Shown: piece by piece, positions 21,458 to 29,326 of the stretch
Numbering within the stretch: position 1 is the first letter of the stretch
Layout of the letters: every line of letters starts with the position of its first letter
Assembly: GCA_016716965.1 (NCBI GenBank)
Contig: JADJUP010000021.1
Location: forward strand, 1-30,665
Source: Sulfuritalea sp.
GTDB lineage: Bacteria > Pseudomonadota > Gammaproteobacteria > Burkholderiales > Rhodocyclaceae
Direction of reading: 5' to 3'
DNA length: 30,665 bases
Made by a program: the position numbers and the translations under genes
The notes under the pieces: model-generated
Told to the model about the DNA's origin: nothing
What the model saw: the letters and a program-made list of their open reading frames with translations, nothing else
Database searches by the model: none

Positions 21458-22578
21458 GTGGTCGACAGGGCGATGGTCACGAGCCCGACCAGCGTGGTCA
21501 GCCCCAGCGCGCCGCTATCGACATGGCCGAGCGAAATGCCCATGGCGACGAAGATGATCGAGAACTCGGAGATCTGCGCCACCGTCAGGCCGCACAGAAA
21601 GCCGGTGCGCTTGCGGTAGCCCATGTAGCCCATGATGGCCATGACGATCAGCGGGTTGCCGATCAGCACGAACAGCGACAGGACGATGGCTGGCCAGACT
21701 TCGCCGCCGAGGGTGGAAAAGTCGAGCTTGGCGCCGAGATCGATGAAGAAGAACAGCAGCAGGAAATCGCGGATGCCGGTGAGCCGCGCGTTGATGGCGT
21801 CGCGGTAATGCGTCGAGGCCAGCGAAAAGCCGGCGATGAAGGCGCCCGCCTCCTTCGAGAAGCCCGCCCATTCGCCGAGCGATGCCAACCCGGTACCCCA
21901 GGCGATGGCGAAGATCAGCAGCAGTTCCTGCGACTGCGCCATGCGGTCGACCACCCTGGGCAGGACGTAGCGCATCAGCAGATAGAGGCCGAGACCGGCA
22001 ATGCCGAGGCGCAAGGTCAGCGAGCCTGCCAGCGCCAGCAGCGATCGCTCGCCGCCGTCGCCACCATCGCCACGCAGGGCGCTCATCACCATCATCGCGA
22101 TCACCACCGCCAGGTCCTGCACGATCAGGAAGCCGACGGCGATGCGGCCATGCAGCGAGTCGATCTCGCGCTTGTCGGAGAGCAGCTTGACGATGATGAT
22201 GGTGCTGGAGAAGGTTAGCGCGACGGCGACGTAGAGTGCTTCCACCCAGCCCTTGCCCATGGCCAGGATGAGAAGAAAGCCGATGACGATGGTGAAGCTC
22301 AGCTGGCCGAGGCCGGTGGCCAGCGCGACGGGGCCGATGTGGCGGATGTGCTGCAGGTCGAGCTTGAGGCCGACGACGAACAGCAGCACCGCAACGCCGA
22401 CCTGGGCCAGCAGGTCGATCTGGTCGTGGGCCGTGACGATACCCAGCACGGCCGGCCCGGCGACGATGCCCATGGCGATGTAGGCGATCAACACCGGCTG
22501 GCGCAGCCAGAGCGAGAACGCCCCCGCTGCCGCGGCCATCAACAACAGAAGGGCAAACTCACCAAAGACCCCGTGCAT
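21454..22578 (-). CDS. Monovalent cation:proton antiporter, CPA2 (KefB-like) membrane part
   Basis: A hydrophobic 374-residue protein with 11-13 predicted membrane segments of the Na+/H+ exchanger fold. Characteristic pieces are LIAYIAMGIVAGP near the N-terminus, LLFVVGLKLDLQHI, LTFSSTIIIVKLLSDK, VGFLIVQDLAVVIAM (conserved Gln-Asp) and AGAFIAGFSLAST. It ends GLVTIALSTT at a stop that appears to be one base early relative to the TrkA-N ORF that follows. The family exchanges K+ or Na+ for H+; KefB-type members respond to glutathione adducts, others to pH or nucleotides. The start at 22578 has only a weak GGGTGA upstream. Its neighbours are USP genes on both sides. The divergent NhaR-type regulator at the head of the operon fits regulation by Na+ or pH, but this is inference. 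Confidence 0.9.
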   Translation of the reverse strand: MHGVFGEFALLLLMAAAAGAFSLWLRQPVLIAYIAMGIVAGPAVLGIVTAHDQIDLLAQVGVAVLLFVVGLKLDLQHIRHIGPVALATGLGQLSFTIVIGFLLILAMGKGWVEALYVAVALTFSSTIIIVKLLSDKREIDSLHGRIAVGFLIVQDLAVVIAMMVMSALRGDGGDGGERSLLALAGSLTLRLGIAGLGLYLLMRYVLPRVVDRMAQSQELLLIFAIAWGTGLASLGEWAGFSKEAGAFIAGFSLASTHYRDAINARLTGIRDFLLLFFFIDLGAKLDFSTLGGEVWPAIVLSLFVLIGNPLIVMAIMGYMGYRKRTGFLCGLTVAQISEFSIIFVAMGISLGHVDSGALGLTTLVGLVTIALSTT

Positions 22579-22602
22579 GATTCACCCGTGATGAAGGATG
22601 GT

Positions 22603-23472
22603 TCAGCTCACCAGCACATCACAGGGCGCGTAATAGGCGAGCAGCCGGGTGATGCTGCCCATCAAGGACTCTTCCAGGCGGGAGCCGCCATGCTTGCCGA
22701 CGACGATGAGGTCCGCGCCCATTTCGTTCGCCAGATTGAACAGCACCGGATTGGGGTGGCCGTGGGCGATCCGGATTCTCCGGTCAAGCCCGGCGAGGTC
22801 GGGATCCGTCAGCAGCGCCTCGACGCTCCTCTGCGCGGCTGTTGCTTCGGGCTCCGAGTAACGCGCGATGTCCTGCTCGGAGAATCCCTTGTAGCGCAGT
22901 TTGGCCTCGAACGGCGCCTGGTAGGCGTGGGCGGCCGTGATACCGCCCCGCGCCGCCACGATGATGGCCGTGCGCAGCACGGCCTCCGAACGTGGCCCCA
23001 GATCGACCGCTGCCAGTACCTGGCTATAGTCGCCCGCGGGCTCGCGGCGCACGACCAACACCGGGCAGGCAGCGCGGACGAGGATGCGGGATGCCGTGCC
23101 GCCGAGAAAAAACTGTTGCAACAGCCCCTTGCCGTGGGCACCGATGACCAGCAGGTCGGGATGGAAACCTTCCGCCGCATCCGCCAGCGCCCGGTGCGCC
23201 TGGCCCTCGGCGATTTCCGCCCGAACCCGACGAGCGCCGGCCTGCATCGCGGCATCGACCAGGGACGCGAGCCTGTCCCCGGCCACGGCGCGCATGCGCG
23301 CGGGCAGGTCCCCGCCGCTGCCAAAGGCATCTTCCAGCACCGACGGCTTTGGCATGGCGTGGAGAATCACGAGTTCGCTTTCCTCCCGCGCCGCCAGTAC
23401 GATGGCGCGATGGATTGCGGCATCGCCCAGCTCGGAAAAGTCAGTGGCGGCGAGGATTCGCTTCAACTTCAT
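22603..23472 (-). CDS. Tandem-domain universal stress protein
   Basis: A second two-domain UspA-family protein, intact at 289 residues. MKLKRILAATDFSELGD opens domain 1, which ends at the nucleotide site GAHGKGLLQQFFLGGTA (about 118-134). Domain 2 has YSQVLAAVDLGPRSE and ends at GKHGGSRLEESLMGS. The layout is the same as the USP at 20001-20918 but the sequences are clearly diverged, so this is an old paralogue rather than a recent copy. The upstream sequence has only a weak GGAT ribosome binding site. It lies 24 bp before the antiporter gene and 31 bp after the Tim44-domain gene. Confidence 0.93.
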   Translation of the reverse strand: MKLKRILAATDFSELGDAAIHRAIVLAAREESELVILHAMPKPSVLEDAFGSGGDLPARMRAVAGDRLASLVDAAMQAGARRVRAEIAEGQAHRALADAAEGFHPDLLVIGAHGKGLLQQFFLGGTASRILVRAACPVLVVRREPAGDYSQVLAAVDLGPRSEAVLRTAIIVAARGGITAAHAYQAPFEAKLRYKGFSEQDIARYSEPEATAAQRSVEALLTDPDLAGLDRRIRIAHGHPNPVLFNLANEMGADLIVVGKHGGSRLEESLMGSITRLLAYYAPCDVLVS

Positions 23473-23503
23473 GTCGCGTATCCAATCGACCCCACGTCCG
23501 TGA

Positions 23504-24409
23504 TCAGCTTTGCTGAATGCCGGCGATGCTCCAGCCGCGACTGCCGTCGGCCGGCCGGCTCAAATGCCAGACTTCGCTGAAGGCTTCGGCGGCGGCACCG
23601 GCCTCTTCCCGGATCAGGCCGGAGAAACGCACGCTGGCCATGGCCCGGTCGGTTTCGATGCTGACATCGAGCAACTCGGCGTTCAATTCCACGACGTCCG
23701 TCTCCTGGGCAAGCTGGTTGCGCTCCTGGAACTGCATCTGGATTTCGGCGGCCATTTCGGGGCTGCAGAACTGGCGGACATCCTCCATGTCGCCGCGATC
23801 GTTGGCGGCCTGCAGGCGGATGAAGTTGAGCTTGGCCTGGCGCAGGAAGCCATCGACATCGAAGTCGGCGGGGATGTTCGCCCCGCTTGTGGCAGCGGCC
23901 GCCGTAGTACCGCCACCGACTCCTGAACTCTCGAATCGCGCCGGCGTGAAGTTTGCCGGTACCGCATTGCCCGCGCCGGCGCCGGCGTACTGCATGGCCG
24001 GCTGCGCGGCAGCGGGCTGGCGCCGGCCGAGGAACCAGCGCACGGCGAAGAAGACCGCCGCGCCAAGCAGCAACATCATCATGATGTTGGCCATGCCTTC
24101 GCCCAGACCCAGGTGCGAGAACAGGGCGGCAAGGCCGATACCGGCGGCCAGTCCGGCCAGTGGGCCCATCCAGCGGCTCATGCCGGACTGGGCGGCGGCC
24201 GCGGGCGCTGCCGCTGCCGCGCTGGCGGGTGCGGCAGCAGCGGGCGAGGCAGCGGGCTTGGCGGGGATGGCGTCACGCTTCATCACCGATGAATCGCGGC
24301 TGATGCCGGAGGATTTGCCGCCGCCCAGGCGCTTGGCGGCCTCGGCATCCTGAACCATGATGCCGACGCCCATGACGACGGCGAAAAGTGCGATTGCTAT
24401 GCGTTTCAT
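23504..24409 (-). CDS. Tim44-domain inner-membrane protein
   Basis: A 301-residue protein with a signal sequence or anchor (MKRIAIALFAVVMGVGIM to AEA), then a low-complexity Ala/Pro-rich stretch (about 45-75). A glycine-rich hydrophobic region follows (about 80-128: GPLAGLAAGIGLAALF, MMMLLLGAAVFFAVRWFLG), then a C-terminal Tim44-like domain (about 180-300: FLRQAKLNFIRLQAANDRGD, VRQFCSPEMAAEIQMQF). It ends with SEVWHLSRP and GWSIAGIQQS. The bacterial family is widespread in Proteobacteria but its function is not settled; the domain is NTF2/SnoaL-like and may bind membranes or small ligands. AAAGGAGA precedes the start. It follows ccmE by 33 bp. Confidence 0.88.
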   Translation of the reverse strand: MKRIAIALFAVVMGVGIMVQDAEAAKRLGGGKSSGISRDSSVMKRDAIPAKPAASPAAAAPASAAAAAPAAAAQSGMSRWMGPLAGLAAGIGLAALFSHLGLGEGMANIMMMLLLGAAVFFAVRWFLGRRQPAAAQPAMQYAGAGAGNAVPANFTPARFESSGVGGGTTAAAATSGANIPADFDVDGFLRQAKLNFIRLQAANDRGDMEDVRQFCSPEMAAEIQMQFQERNQLAQETDVVELNAELLDVSIETDRAMASVRFSGLIREEAGAAAEAFSEVWHLSRPADGSRGWSIAGIQQS

Positions 24410-24442
24410 TGTGTATCTCCTTTGTTTGAGAGCTGCTGATGG

Positions 24443-24900
24443 TTAGATCTTGGTCTGCTTCGGTTTGTAGCCTGGCGCGGTCTTTTGCGCCTCGTCGATG
24501 GCGTGCTGCGCTTCCGCCGGCATGTAGTTTTCGTCGTGCTTGGCCAGTACCTCGGTTGCCGCGAACGTGCCATCGGGCTTGATGCGACCCTGGGCCACCG
24601 CGCCTTTTCCTTCCTTGAACAGGTCGGGCAGGATGCCGGTGTAGGTGACGGGGGACATCCCTGGCCGTGTCGGTGATCAGGAAATGCACGGTCAGGTTGT
24701 CGCGGCGAATCGAGCCCTCCTTGACCAGGCCGCCGATGCGGGAATGCCTTGTCCTGCGGCGCCTTGCCTTCGAGCACTTCCGTCGGCGAGACAAAGAATG
24801 CGATGTTGCTGTTCAGCGCGTTCATGACGAGGGCGGCCGCCACCCATATCGTGGTGAGGCCGCCTGCTATCAGGGCAATGCGCTTTTGTCGGGTTTTCAT
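24443..24900 (-). CDS. ccmE: Cytochrome c maturation haem chaperone CcmE (two frameshifts)
   Basis: CcmE is a membrane-anchored periplasmic chaperone that holds haem covalently before it is loaded onto c-type cytochromes. Seen: cytoplasmic KTRQKR, one N-terminal helix (IALIAGGLTTIWVAAALVM), NIAFFVSPTEVLEGK, then FRIGGLVKEGSI, VTYTGILPDLFKEGKG and the haem-attachment motif LAKHDENYMP with its His and Tyr. The tail is QHAIDEAQKTAPGYK. The frame breaks near 24738 (an extra C in ATTCCCGC) and near 24653 (an extra C in GTCCCCCGTC). Removing them yields about 151 residues, the usual length. GAGGAG precedes the ATG at 24900. Unusually, no other ccm gene is nearby; CcmE normally sits within ccmABCDEFGH. 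Confidence 0.93.
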
Positions 24901-25001
24901 TTCGGTCTCCTCGTTATGTCGATCAGGCCGCTTTCTGCCGATGCCCGACCGGGATACCTTCCTCGCGCGGCGGATGGACGATGGGCAAGACAATGTTTCA
25001 T
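24897..25001 (-). CDS. Possible 34-residue small protein ahead of ccmE
   Basis: A short ORF starting MKHCLAHRPSAARG and ending IDITRRPK has a very good ribosome binding site (AAGGAG five bases before the ATG). Its stop overlaps the ccmE start as ATGA, like the real junctions of this operon. The product is Arg-rich, with one Cys and no clear membrane segment. I do not recognise it. It could be a small protein or a translational leader coupling ccmE. Because indels are frequent here, it could also be a damaged piece of something longer. The rest of 25002-25027 holds nothing. Confidence 0.4.
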   Translation of the reverse strand: MKHCLAHRPSAARGRYPGRASAESGLIDITRRPK

Positions 25002-25027
25002 GGGTTCTCCTTGGGGTTGCGTTTCGA

Positions 25028-25598
25028 TCAACGGAAGGCCAGCAAGCCGATGGTCATCGCCGCAACGGTCGCCCAGCCCAGGCGGTCCAGTAGCGATGCA
25101 ACAGGGCCTCCATCCGTGCGCCGCCCAGGCCATCAGTCCGGCGACGAGAAAGAATCGTGCGCCGCGACCGACGATCGAGGCCAGGGTAAAAGGGAAAAGT
25201 CCCATCGACAGAGCCCCGGCGGCGACGGTGAATACCTTGTAAGGTATCGGCGAGAAGCCGGCGATGAACACGGCCCAGAATCCCCACTGTCCGAACCACT
25301 CCACAGCCTTCTGATAGGCCGGCCAGTAGCGGCTTTCCATCAACCAGGGCAGCATTGCGTCAATCGCAAAGTAGCCGATGGCATAGCCGAACAGTCCGCC
25401 CGCCACGGACGCAAGCGTCGTCAGCAGGCCGGCGCCGGCACGTTGCGGTTGCGCCAGGCACATCGGCGCCAGCATCACGTCCGGCGGCACCGGGAAAAAC
25501 GAGGATTCCGCGAAGCTCATCCCGCCGAGGTACCAGGGCGCATGGCGATGCCGGGCCCAGATCATTGCCCGGCGATAAAGTGGCGAGAACAGCCTCAT
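25028..25598 (-). CDS. YqaA/DedA-type (SNARE-associated) membrane protein, frameshifted C-terminus
   Basis: An inner-membrane protein of the DedA/SNARE_assoc superfamily, closest in layout to YqaA. Seen: a basic N-terminus, FAESSFFPVPPDVMLAPM (acidic residue and proline motif of the family), a Gly-rich second helix (GGLFGYAIGYFAID), then FIAGFSPIPYKVFTVAAGA and GRGARFFLVAGLMAW. The frame then breaks near 25125 (TGGGCGG where TGGGGCGG is needed) and near 25095. Restoring two bases extends the protein through MEALLHRY and TVAAMTIGLLAFR to a TGA at 25028-25030, about 190 residues in all. The start overlaps the DUF2062 stop in an ATGA. DedA-family proteins are lipid transporters or scramblases linked to membrane potential; the specific role of YqaA is unknown. 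Confidence 0.85.
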
Positions 25599-26094
25599 GG
25601 TCGTGTGTTGCGTCGTTTCAAGGCCACACGCCAGGCCCAGGCTTGCGAGATCAGCAGATAGCTGGTCAGGGCAAGGATGGTCGCGGCGATGCCCAGACCC
25701 GCCAACAAGGGCATGCCGATGGTCCCGAGGTTCTCCCAGATGCTCGATGGGTCGCCGAGCGAGAGTGCCGCAGGCACGGGTGCGCCGGTCGCCCAGGCGC
25801 CCAGGTGATAGGCGGCGTAGTAGATCGGCGGCACGGTCAGCGGATTGGTAATGAAGGTGGCTGCGGCCGCTCCGGTATGTTGGCGCGCAAGACCACTGCC
25901 GCCACCGCGGCCAGCAGGATCTGGGCGAGGGGAATCAGCAAACCGATGAACAGCCCGGCGGCCACACCGGCCGCGACTCCGCGACGCGACCAGTGCCACA
26001 GTTTGGTATCGGCGAGGTAGGGCGCCAGCACCTTGAGCCAGCGATTGGCTTCAAGTTCTTCGCGGCTGGGCACCGCTGCCCTCAAGCGCTGCAT
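25595..26094 (-). CDS. DUF2062 membrane protein (one frameshift)
   Basis: A small membrane protein of the DUF2062 family with no established function. The first part (85 codons) has a basic/acidic N-terminus, YLADTKLWHWSRRGVAAG and a hydrophobic helix GLFIGLLIPLAQILLAAV ending at LRANIP. The frame then changes near 25880, and the second part reads AAAATFITNPLTVPPIYYAA, LGDPSSIWENLG and a long last helix LLAGLGIAATILALTSYLL with a basic tail KRRNTRP. FITNPLT...P-x-Y is the recognisable core of the family. Joined length is about 166 residues. The start at 26094 lacks a clear ribosome binding site, so translation may start a little upstream. It overlaps yqaA by ATGA. Confidence 0.85.
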
Positions 26095-26112
26095 GAAGGG
26101 AATGCATTGCGT

Positions 26113-26801
26113 TCAGTCATCCCCGTTCATGAAGCCCAGCAGTTGCAGCAGGCTGGTGAAGAGGTTGAAGATCGAGACGAACAGCGTCACGGTGGCCAGC
26201 ACGTAGTTGGTCTCGCCGCCGTGGATGATGTTGCTGGTCTCGTAGAGGATCAGGCCGGACATCAGCAGCACGAAGGCGGCGGAGACGGTCAGGGACAGCG
26301 CGGGAATCTGGAAGAAGATCGCGCCAGGCCGGCGAGGAAGGCGAGCAGGATGCCGACCATTAGGAAGCCGCCCATGAAGCTGAAGTCTTTCTTGGTCGTC
26401 ACCGCGTAAGCCGAGAGGCCGATGAAGATCGCGGCAGTGCCGCCCATCGCCTGTATGACGATCTCGCCGCCGTTGGGCAGGCCAAGGTAACGGCTGATGA
26501 CGGGGCCCAGCGTGTAGCCCATGAAGCCCGTCATGGCGAACACGGCCAGTATCCCCCAGCCGCTGTCCTTGAGCTTATGCACGGCGAACAGCAGGCCGAA
26601 GAAGCCGATCAGGGTGAGGATGATGCCCGGATGCGGCAGCCTCAGCGCCACCGGAGGTGGCGGCGGGGTTACGGCGGAAAAGGCCAGCGTCATCGACAGC
26701 AGCAGGTAGGTGTTGCGGATCACCTTGTTGGTGGCGAGGACGGATTGTTCGCCGCCGTGGGGCAGGGCAATCGCTTGTTCGCGTTGGGTGGTCAGGTTCA
26801 T
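26113..26801 (-). CDS. yccA: Bax-inhibitor-1 family protein, YccA type (frameshifted)
   Basis: A seven-helix membrane protein like E. coli YccA, a modulator of the FtsH protease; other bacterial BI-1 members (YetJ) leak Ca2+ in a pH-dependent way. Seen: VIRNTYLLLSMTLAFSAVT, ILTLIGFFGLLFAV, MTGFMGYTLGPVISRYLG, TTKKDFSFMGGFLMVG and, after a frame change near 26322, IPALSLTVSAAFVLLMSG, ETSNIIHGGETNYVLATV and LLGFMNGDD. Joined length is about 229 residues, close to YccA. A run of five prolines in the second helix (VTPPPPPVALRLP) is probably an artefact: deleting one base and adding another back restores TAAATSVALRLP, which matches the family. AAAGGAGA precedes the start. An ion-leak or FtsH role here is inference. 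Confidence 0.9.
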
Positions 26802-26856
26802 TTGAGTCTCCTTTGGGGTTGCGAAGAAAAAGTCGGCGCTGACGGTACGGCGAGCC

Positions 26857-27364
26857 TCACGGCACCACCATCACGGGCAAGGGGGAAAGATGCATGACCT
26901 TGTAGGCCACCGAGCCGAACAGCAGGCTTTCGACCACGTTGAGGCCGCGGCTGCCGATGACGATGCCGCTGGCCGATATCCTCACGGCGCGGTGGATGAT
27001 GCGTTCCGCCGGTTCGCCCAGCGCCACGTGCAGGCGCCACGGCAGGCCCGCGTCGTCCAGGGCTGCCCGCGCGCGTGCGGTAGCGCCCAGGGCGCGGTTC
27101 GCCAGTTCCGCCTCGGCGGCCTCTTTCGACAGCCAGGGTTGGACATGGACCAGATGCAGGGCCACGGAATTCATTGCGCCGGCCTGGCTGGCGGCATGGG
27201 CGACGGCGCGCAGCGCGTTGTCCGAGCCATCCACCGCCACCAGCCAGGGGATTGGTGCCGGGCGCTGGCAGCGGCGGCATGCTTTCGTAGATCAGGCCGA
27301 CGAGGCGGCCGTCGCCGTCGTGTTCGCTGCCGGCGAGCGTCGGGATGACTTGCACGATGTTCAT
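26857..27364 (-). CDS. Single-domain universal stress protein (one frameshift)
   Basis: The N-terminal part reads MNIVQVIPTLAGSEHDGDG then LVGLIYESMPPLPAPGT, an extension before the Usp domain. One extra A near 27254 (ACCAATCCCC) breaks the frame. Removing it continues as IPWLVAVDGSDNALRAVAHA, HLVHVQPWLSKEAAEAEL and the nucleotide site GSRGLNVVESLLFGSVA, ending PLPVMVVP. Joined length is about 168 residues. The start overlaps the terC stop in an ATGA. It is the third USP gene in the operon and the only one with a single domain. The ~40-residue extension is not typical of UspA and I do not recognise it. Confidence 0.9.
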
Positions 27365-28356
27365 GCTTCCTCTCCTGCGGTCACGGCTTTGAGTTTTGGC
27401 TTCGTCAGCACAAGGCTGGCCACCACCGACACGGCGATGATGCTGCCGACGATGGTCAGCGACCACTGGATCGGCATGTGGAACCAGGGCATGGCCAGCA
27501 TCTTGCCGCCGATGAACACCAGCACGAGGGCCAGGCCGTACTTGAGCAGATGGAAGCGGTCGGCCATGTCGGCGAGCAGGAAGTAGAGCGCGCGCAGGCC
27601 CATGATGGCGAAGATGTTCGAGGTGAACACGATGAAGGGGTCGGTGGTCACGGCGAAGATGGCCGGGATGCTGTCCACCGCGAACACCAGGTCGCTGGCT
27701 TCGATCAGCACCAGCACGAGGAACATCGGCGTCGCCCAGAGGATGCCGCTCTTGCGCACGAAGAACTTCTCGCCGTGGAACTCGGGCGTGATGCGCATGT
27801 GCCCGCGCAGCCAGCGCAGCAGCGGATTCTTTTCGAGGTCGGGCTCGGCGTCGGCGAAGATGATCATCTTGATGCCGGTGACGACCAGGAAGGCGCCGAA
27901 GACGTAGAGGATCCAGGCGAACTGCTGCACCAGCCAGACGCCGGCGAAGATCATGCCGGCGCGCATGACGATGGCGCCCAGTACGCCGTAGAGCAGCACG
28001 CGGCGCTGCAGTTCGGCGGCACGGCGAAGTAGGTGAAGATCGCGACGAAGACGGACATGTTGTCCCACCGACAGCGACTGTTCGATCAGGTAGCCGGCGA
28101 GGAACTCCAGGGTCTTGGTACGCGCCACCTCGGCGCCCTGGGTGTCGTTCAGGTACCACCAGAGCAGGCCGGCGAAGGCGAGCGCCAGGCTGACCCAGAC
28201 GGCCACCCAGGCTGCCGCTTCCTTCACATGGACGCGATGCGCCTTGCGCCCGCCGAAGACGAACAGGTCGAGCGCCAGCATGGCGAGCACGAAGGCGATG
28301 AAGCCGGCCCACATCGGGCCGGTGGCAAAGGTGACCGACGGTGACGGCATCGTCAT
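27361..28356 (-). CDS. TerC/Alx-family integral membrane protein
   Basis: A nine-helix membrane protein of the TerC family; members such as E. coli Alx and B. subtilis YkoY/MeeF are linked to Mn2+ efflux and tellurite resistance. The 331-residue ORF shows LAMLALDLFVFGGRKAH, the conserved LIEASDLVFAVDSIPAIFAV, ITPEFHGEKFFVRKSG and TSNIFAIMGLRALYFLL. Between about 28020 and 28065 the ORF reads a nonsense-looking GQHVRLRRDLHLLRRA. Removing one G and adding one base gives DNMSVFVAIFTYFAVPPELQ, the expected TerC sequence, so two compensating indels are likely. GAGG lies about 8 bases before the ATG at 28356. It follows the TerB-like gene closely. Confidence 0.92.
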   Translation of the reverse strand: MTMPSPSVTFATGPMWAGFIAFVLAMLALDLFVFGGRKAHRVHVKEAAAWVAVWVSLALAFAGLLWWYLNDTQGAEVARTKTLEFLAGYLIEQSLSVGQHVRLRRDLHLLRRAAELQRRVLLYGVLGAIVMRAGMIFAGVWLVQQFAWILYVFGAFLVVTGIKMIIFADAEPDLEKNPLLRWLRGHMRITPEFHGEKFFVRKSGILWATPMFLVLVLIEASDLVFAVDSIPAIFAVTTDPFIVFTSNIFAIMGLRALYFLLADMADRFHLLKYGLALVLVFIGGKMLAMPWFHMPIQWSLTIVGSIIAVSVVASLVLTKPKLKAVTAGEEA

Positions 28357-28377
28357 CGAGTTGTCCTCGGGCGCGCA

Positions 28378-29312
28378 TCAGCCCCACGACGCCGGCCAGC
28401 GTCGAGCGTCCGCGGCTTCGGTGGAACTCTGCGGCAGGTACTGCGCCTGCAATTGCTTGGCGGGGCCGAGCAGGTTCTGGAAGGTCTCGCGCAGCAGGCC
28501 GGTGTCATCGATCACGCCCGCCGGCGTAGTAGCGCCGGGCAGGCTGCCAAGCGCATGGGTGGTGGCGAAGGGGAAGGCCATGCCGGTCGCCGCGCCGCCG
28601 AACTTGCCGAGGCCTTGCCCGCCGCTTTGCCGAGCAGGCCGCCGAGCAGCTTGCGGCCGAACTGTCCGGTGCTTGCGAGGTGAGCCCGACGCCGGCGGCG
28701 GCGATGAATTCTCCCTGATGTGGCCCTGGTCGAGCGCGCCGCCCTGCGCCTTGCCGATGCCATAGACCATCTTGACCTTTGCAGCGGGATGATCGCCATC
28801 GAGGCCCAGGACTGCGGCAACAATTCCAGCGCGCCAGCCACCAGCGCGTAGTTGAGGATGGTTTGTCCTGCTCGGCGGAAATCGAGCTCGCCGACAGGGC
28901 GGCAGCTTGGCAACGGCCGTCTGCGGCGGCTGCGAATTCGATTTGGTCGACCAGGGCGTCGATCTCACCCTCGACGAGGTCGGTCTCCGGCGCCGGCAGG
29001 GCGAGCAGGCGCTTCAGTTCGTCGAGGAAGCGCCGTTCGCGGGCAGCCAAGCGGCCGTCGGCCTCGCAGACGCAGACCGCCATCGTAGGCGAACTGGCGC
29101 TGCATCACCATCCGTCCAGCATTTACCGCCGCGGCGGGGCGTCAGGCGGCGAGCAGTACGTCCTGGTGGGCGCGACGCAGGTCCGGCGCGCCATTTTCAT
29201 CCACCGGGTTCTCGGCGACGCGACGCACTTCCTCCGCTCTCGGCCTTCGCACCGTCGGCGAAGGCGGCGTGGATGGCGATGACGGGATGGCCTTTTGTTC
29301 TTCGTGGGTCAT
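28378..29312 (-). CDS. TerB-like protein with hydrophobic Gly-rich C-terminus (many frameshifts)
   Basis: Pieces in different frames but in order make one gene: MTHEEQKAI, IHAAFADGAKAE, EVRRVAEN and DLRRAHQDVLL (29312 to about 29155); then MAVCVCEADGRLAARERRFL and LKRLLALPAPETDLVEGE (about 29085-28965), typical of TerB-like helical domains. A membrane-prone half follows: ILNYALVAGALELLPQSWAS, MVYGIGKAQGGALDQGHI, GRKLLGGLLGKAAG, FGGAATGMAFPFATTHALG and LLGPAKQLQAQYLPQ. At least five indels are needed to join them, so the sequence is unreliable here and the exact stop is uncertain. TerB-like proteins accompany TerC in metal and stress loci. The C-terminal half resembles YcjF/DUF697-like membrane segments, with low certainty. 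Confidence 0.6.
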
Positions 29313-29326
29313 GGCGGGTCGTTTTC

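Noticed and set aside
28378..29312. Plus-strand or separate small genes in the TerB-like region
   Set aside because: The ordered TerB-like fragments on the minus strand explain the stretch as one frameshifted gene.
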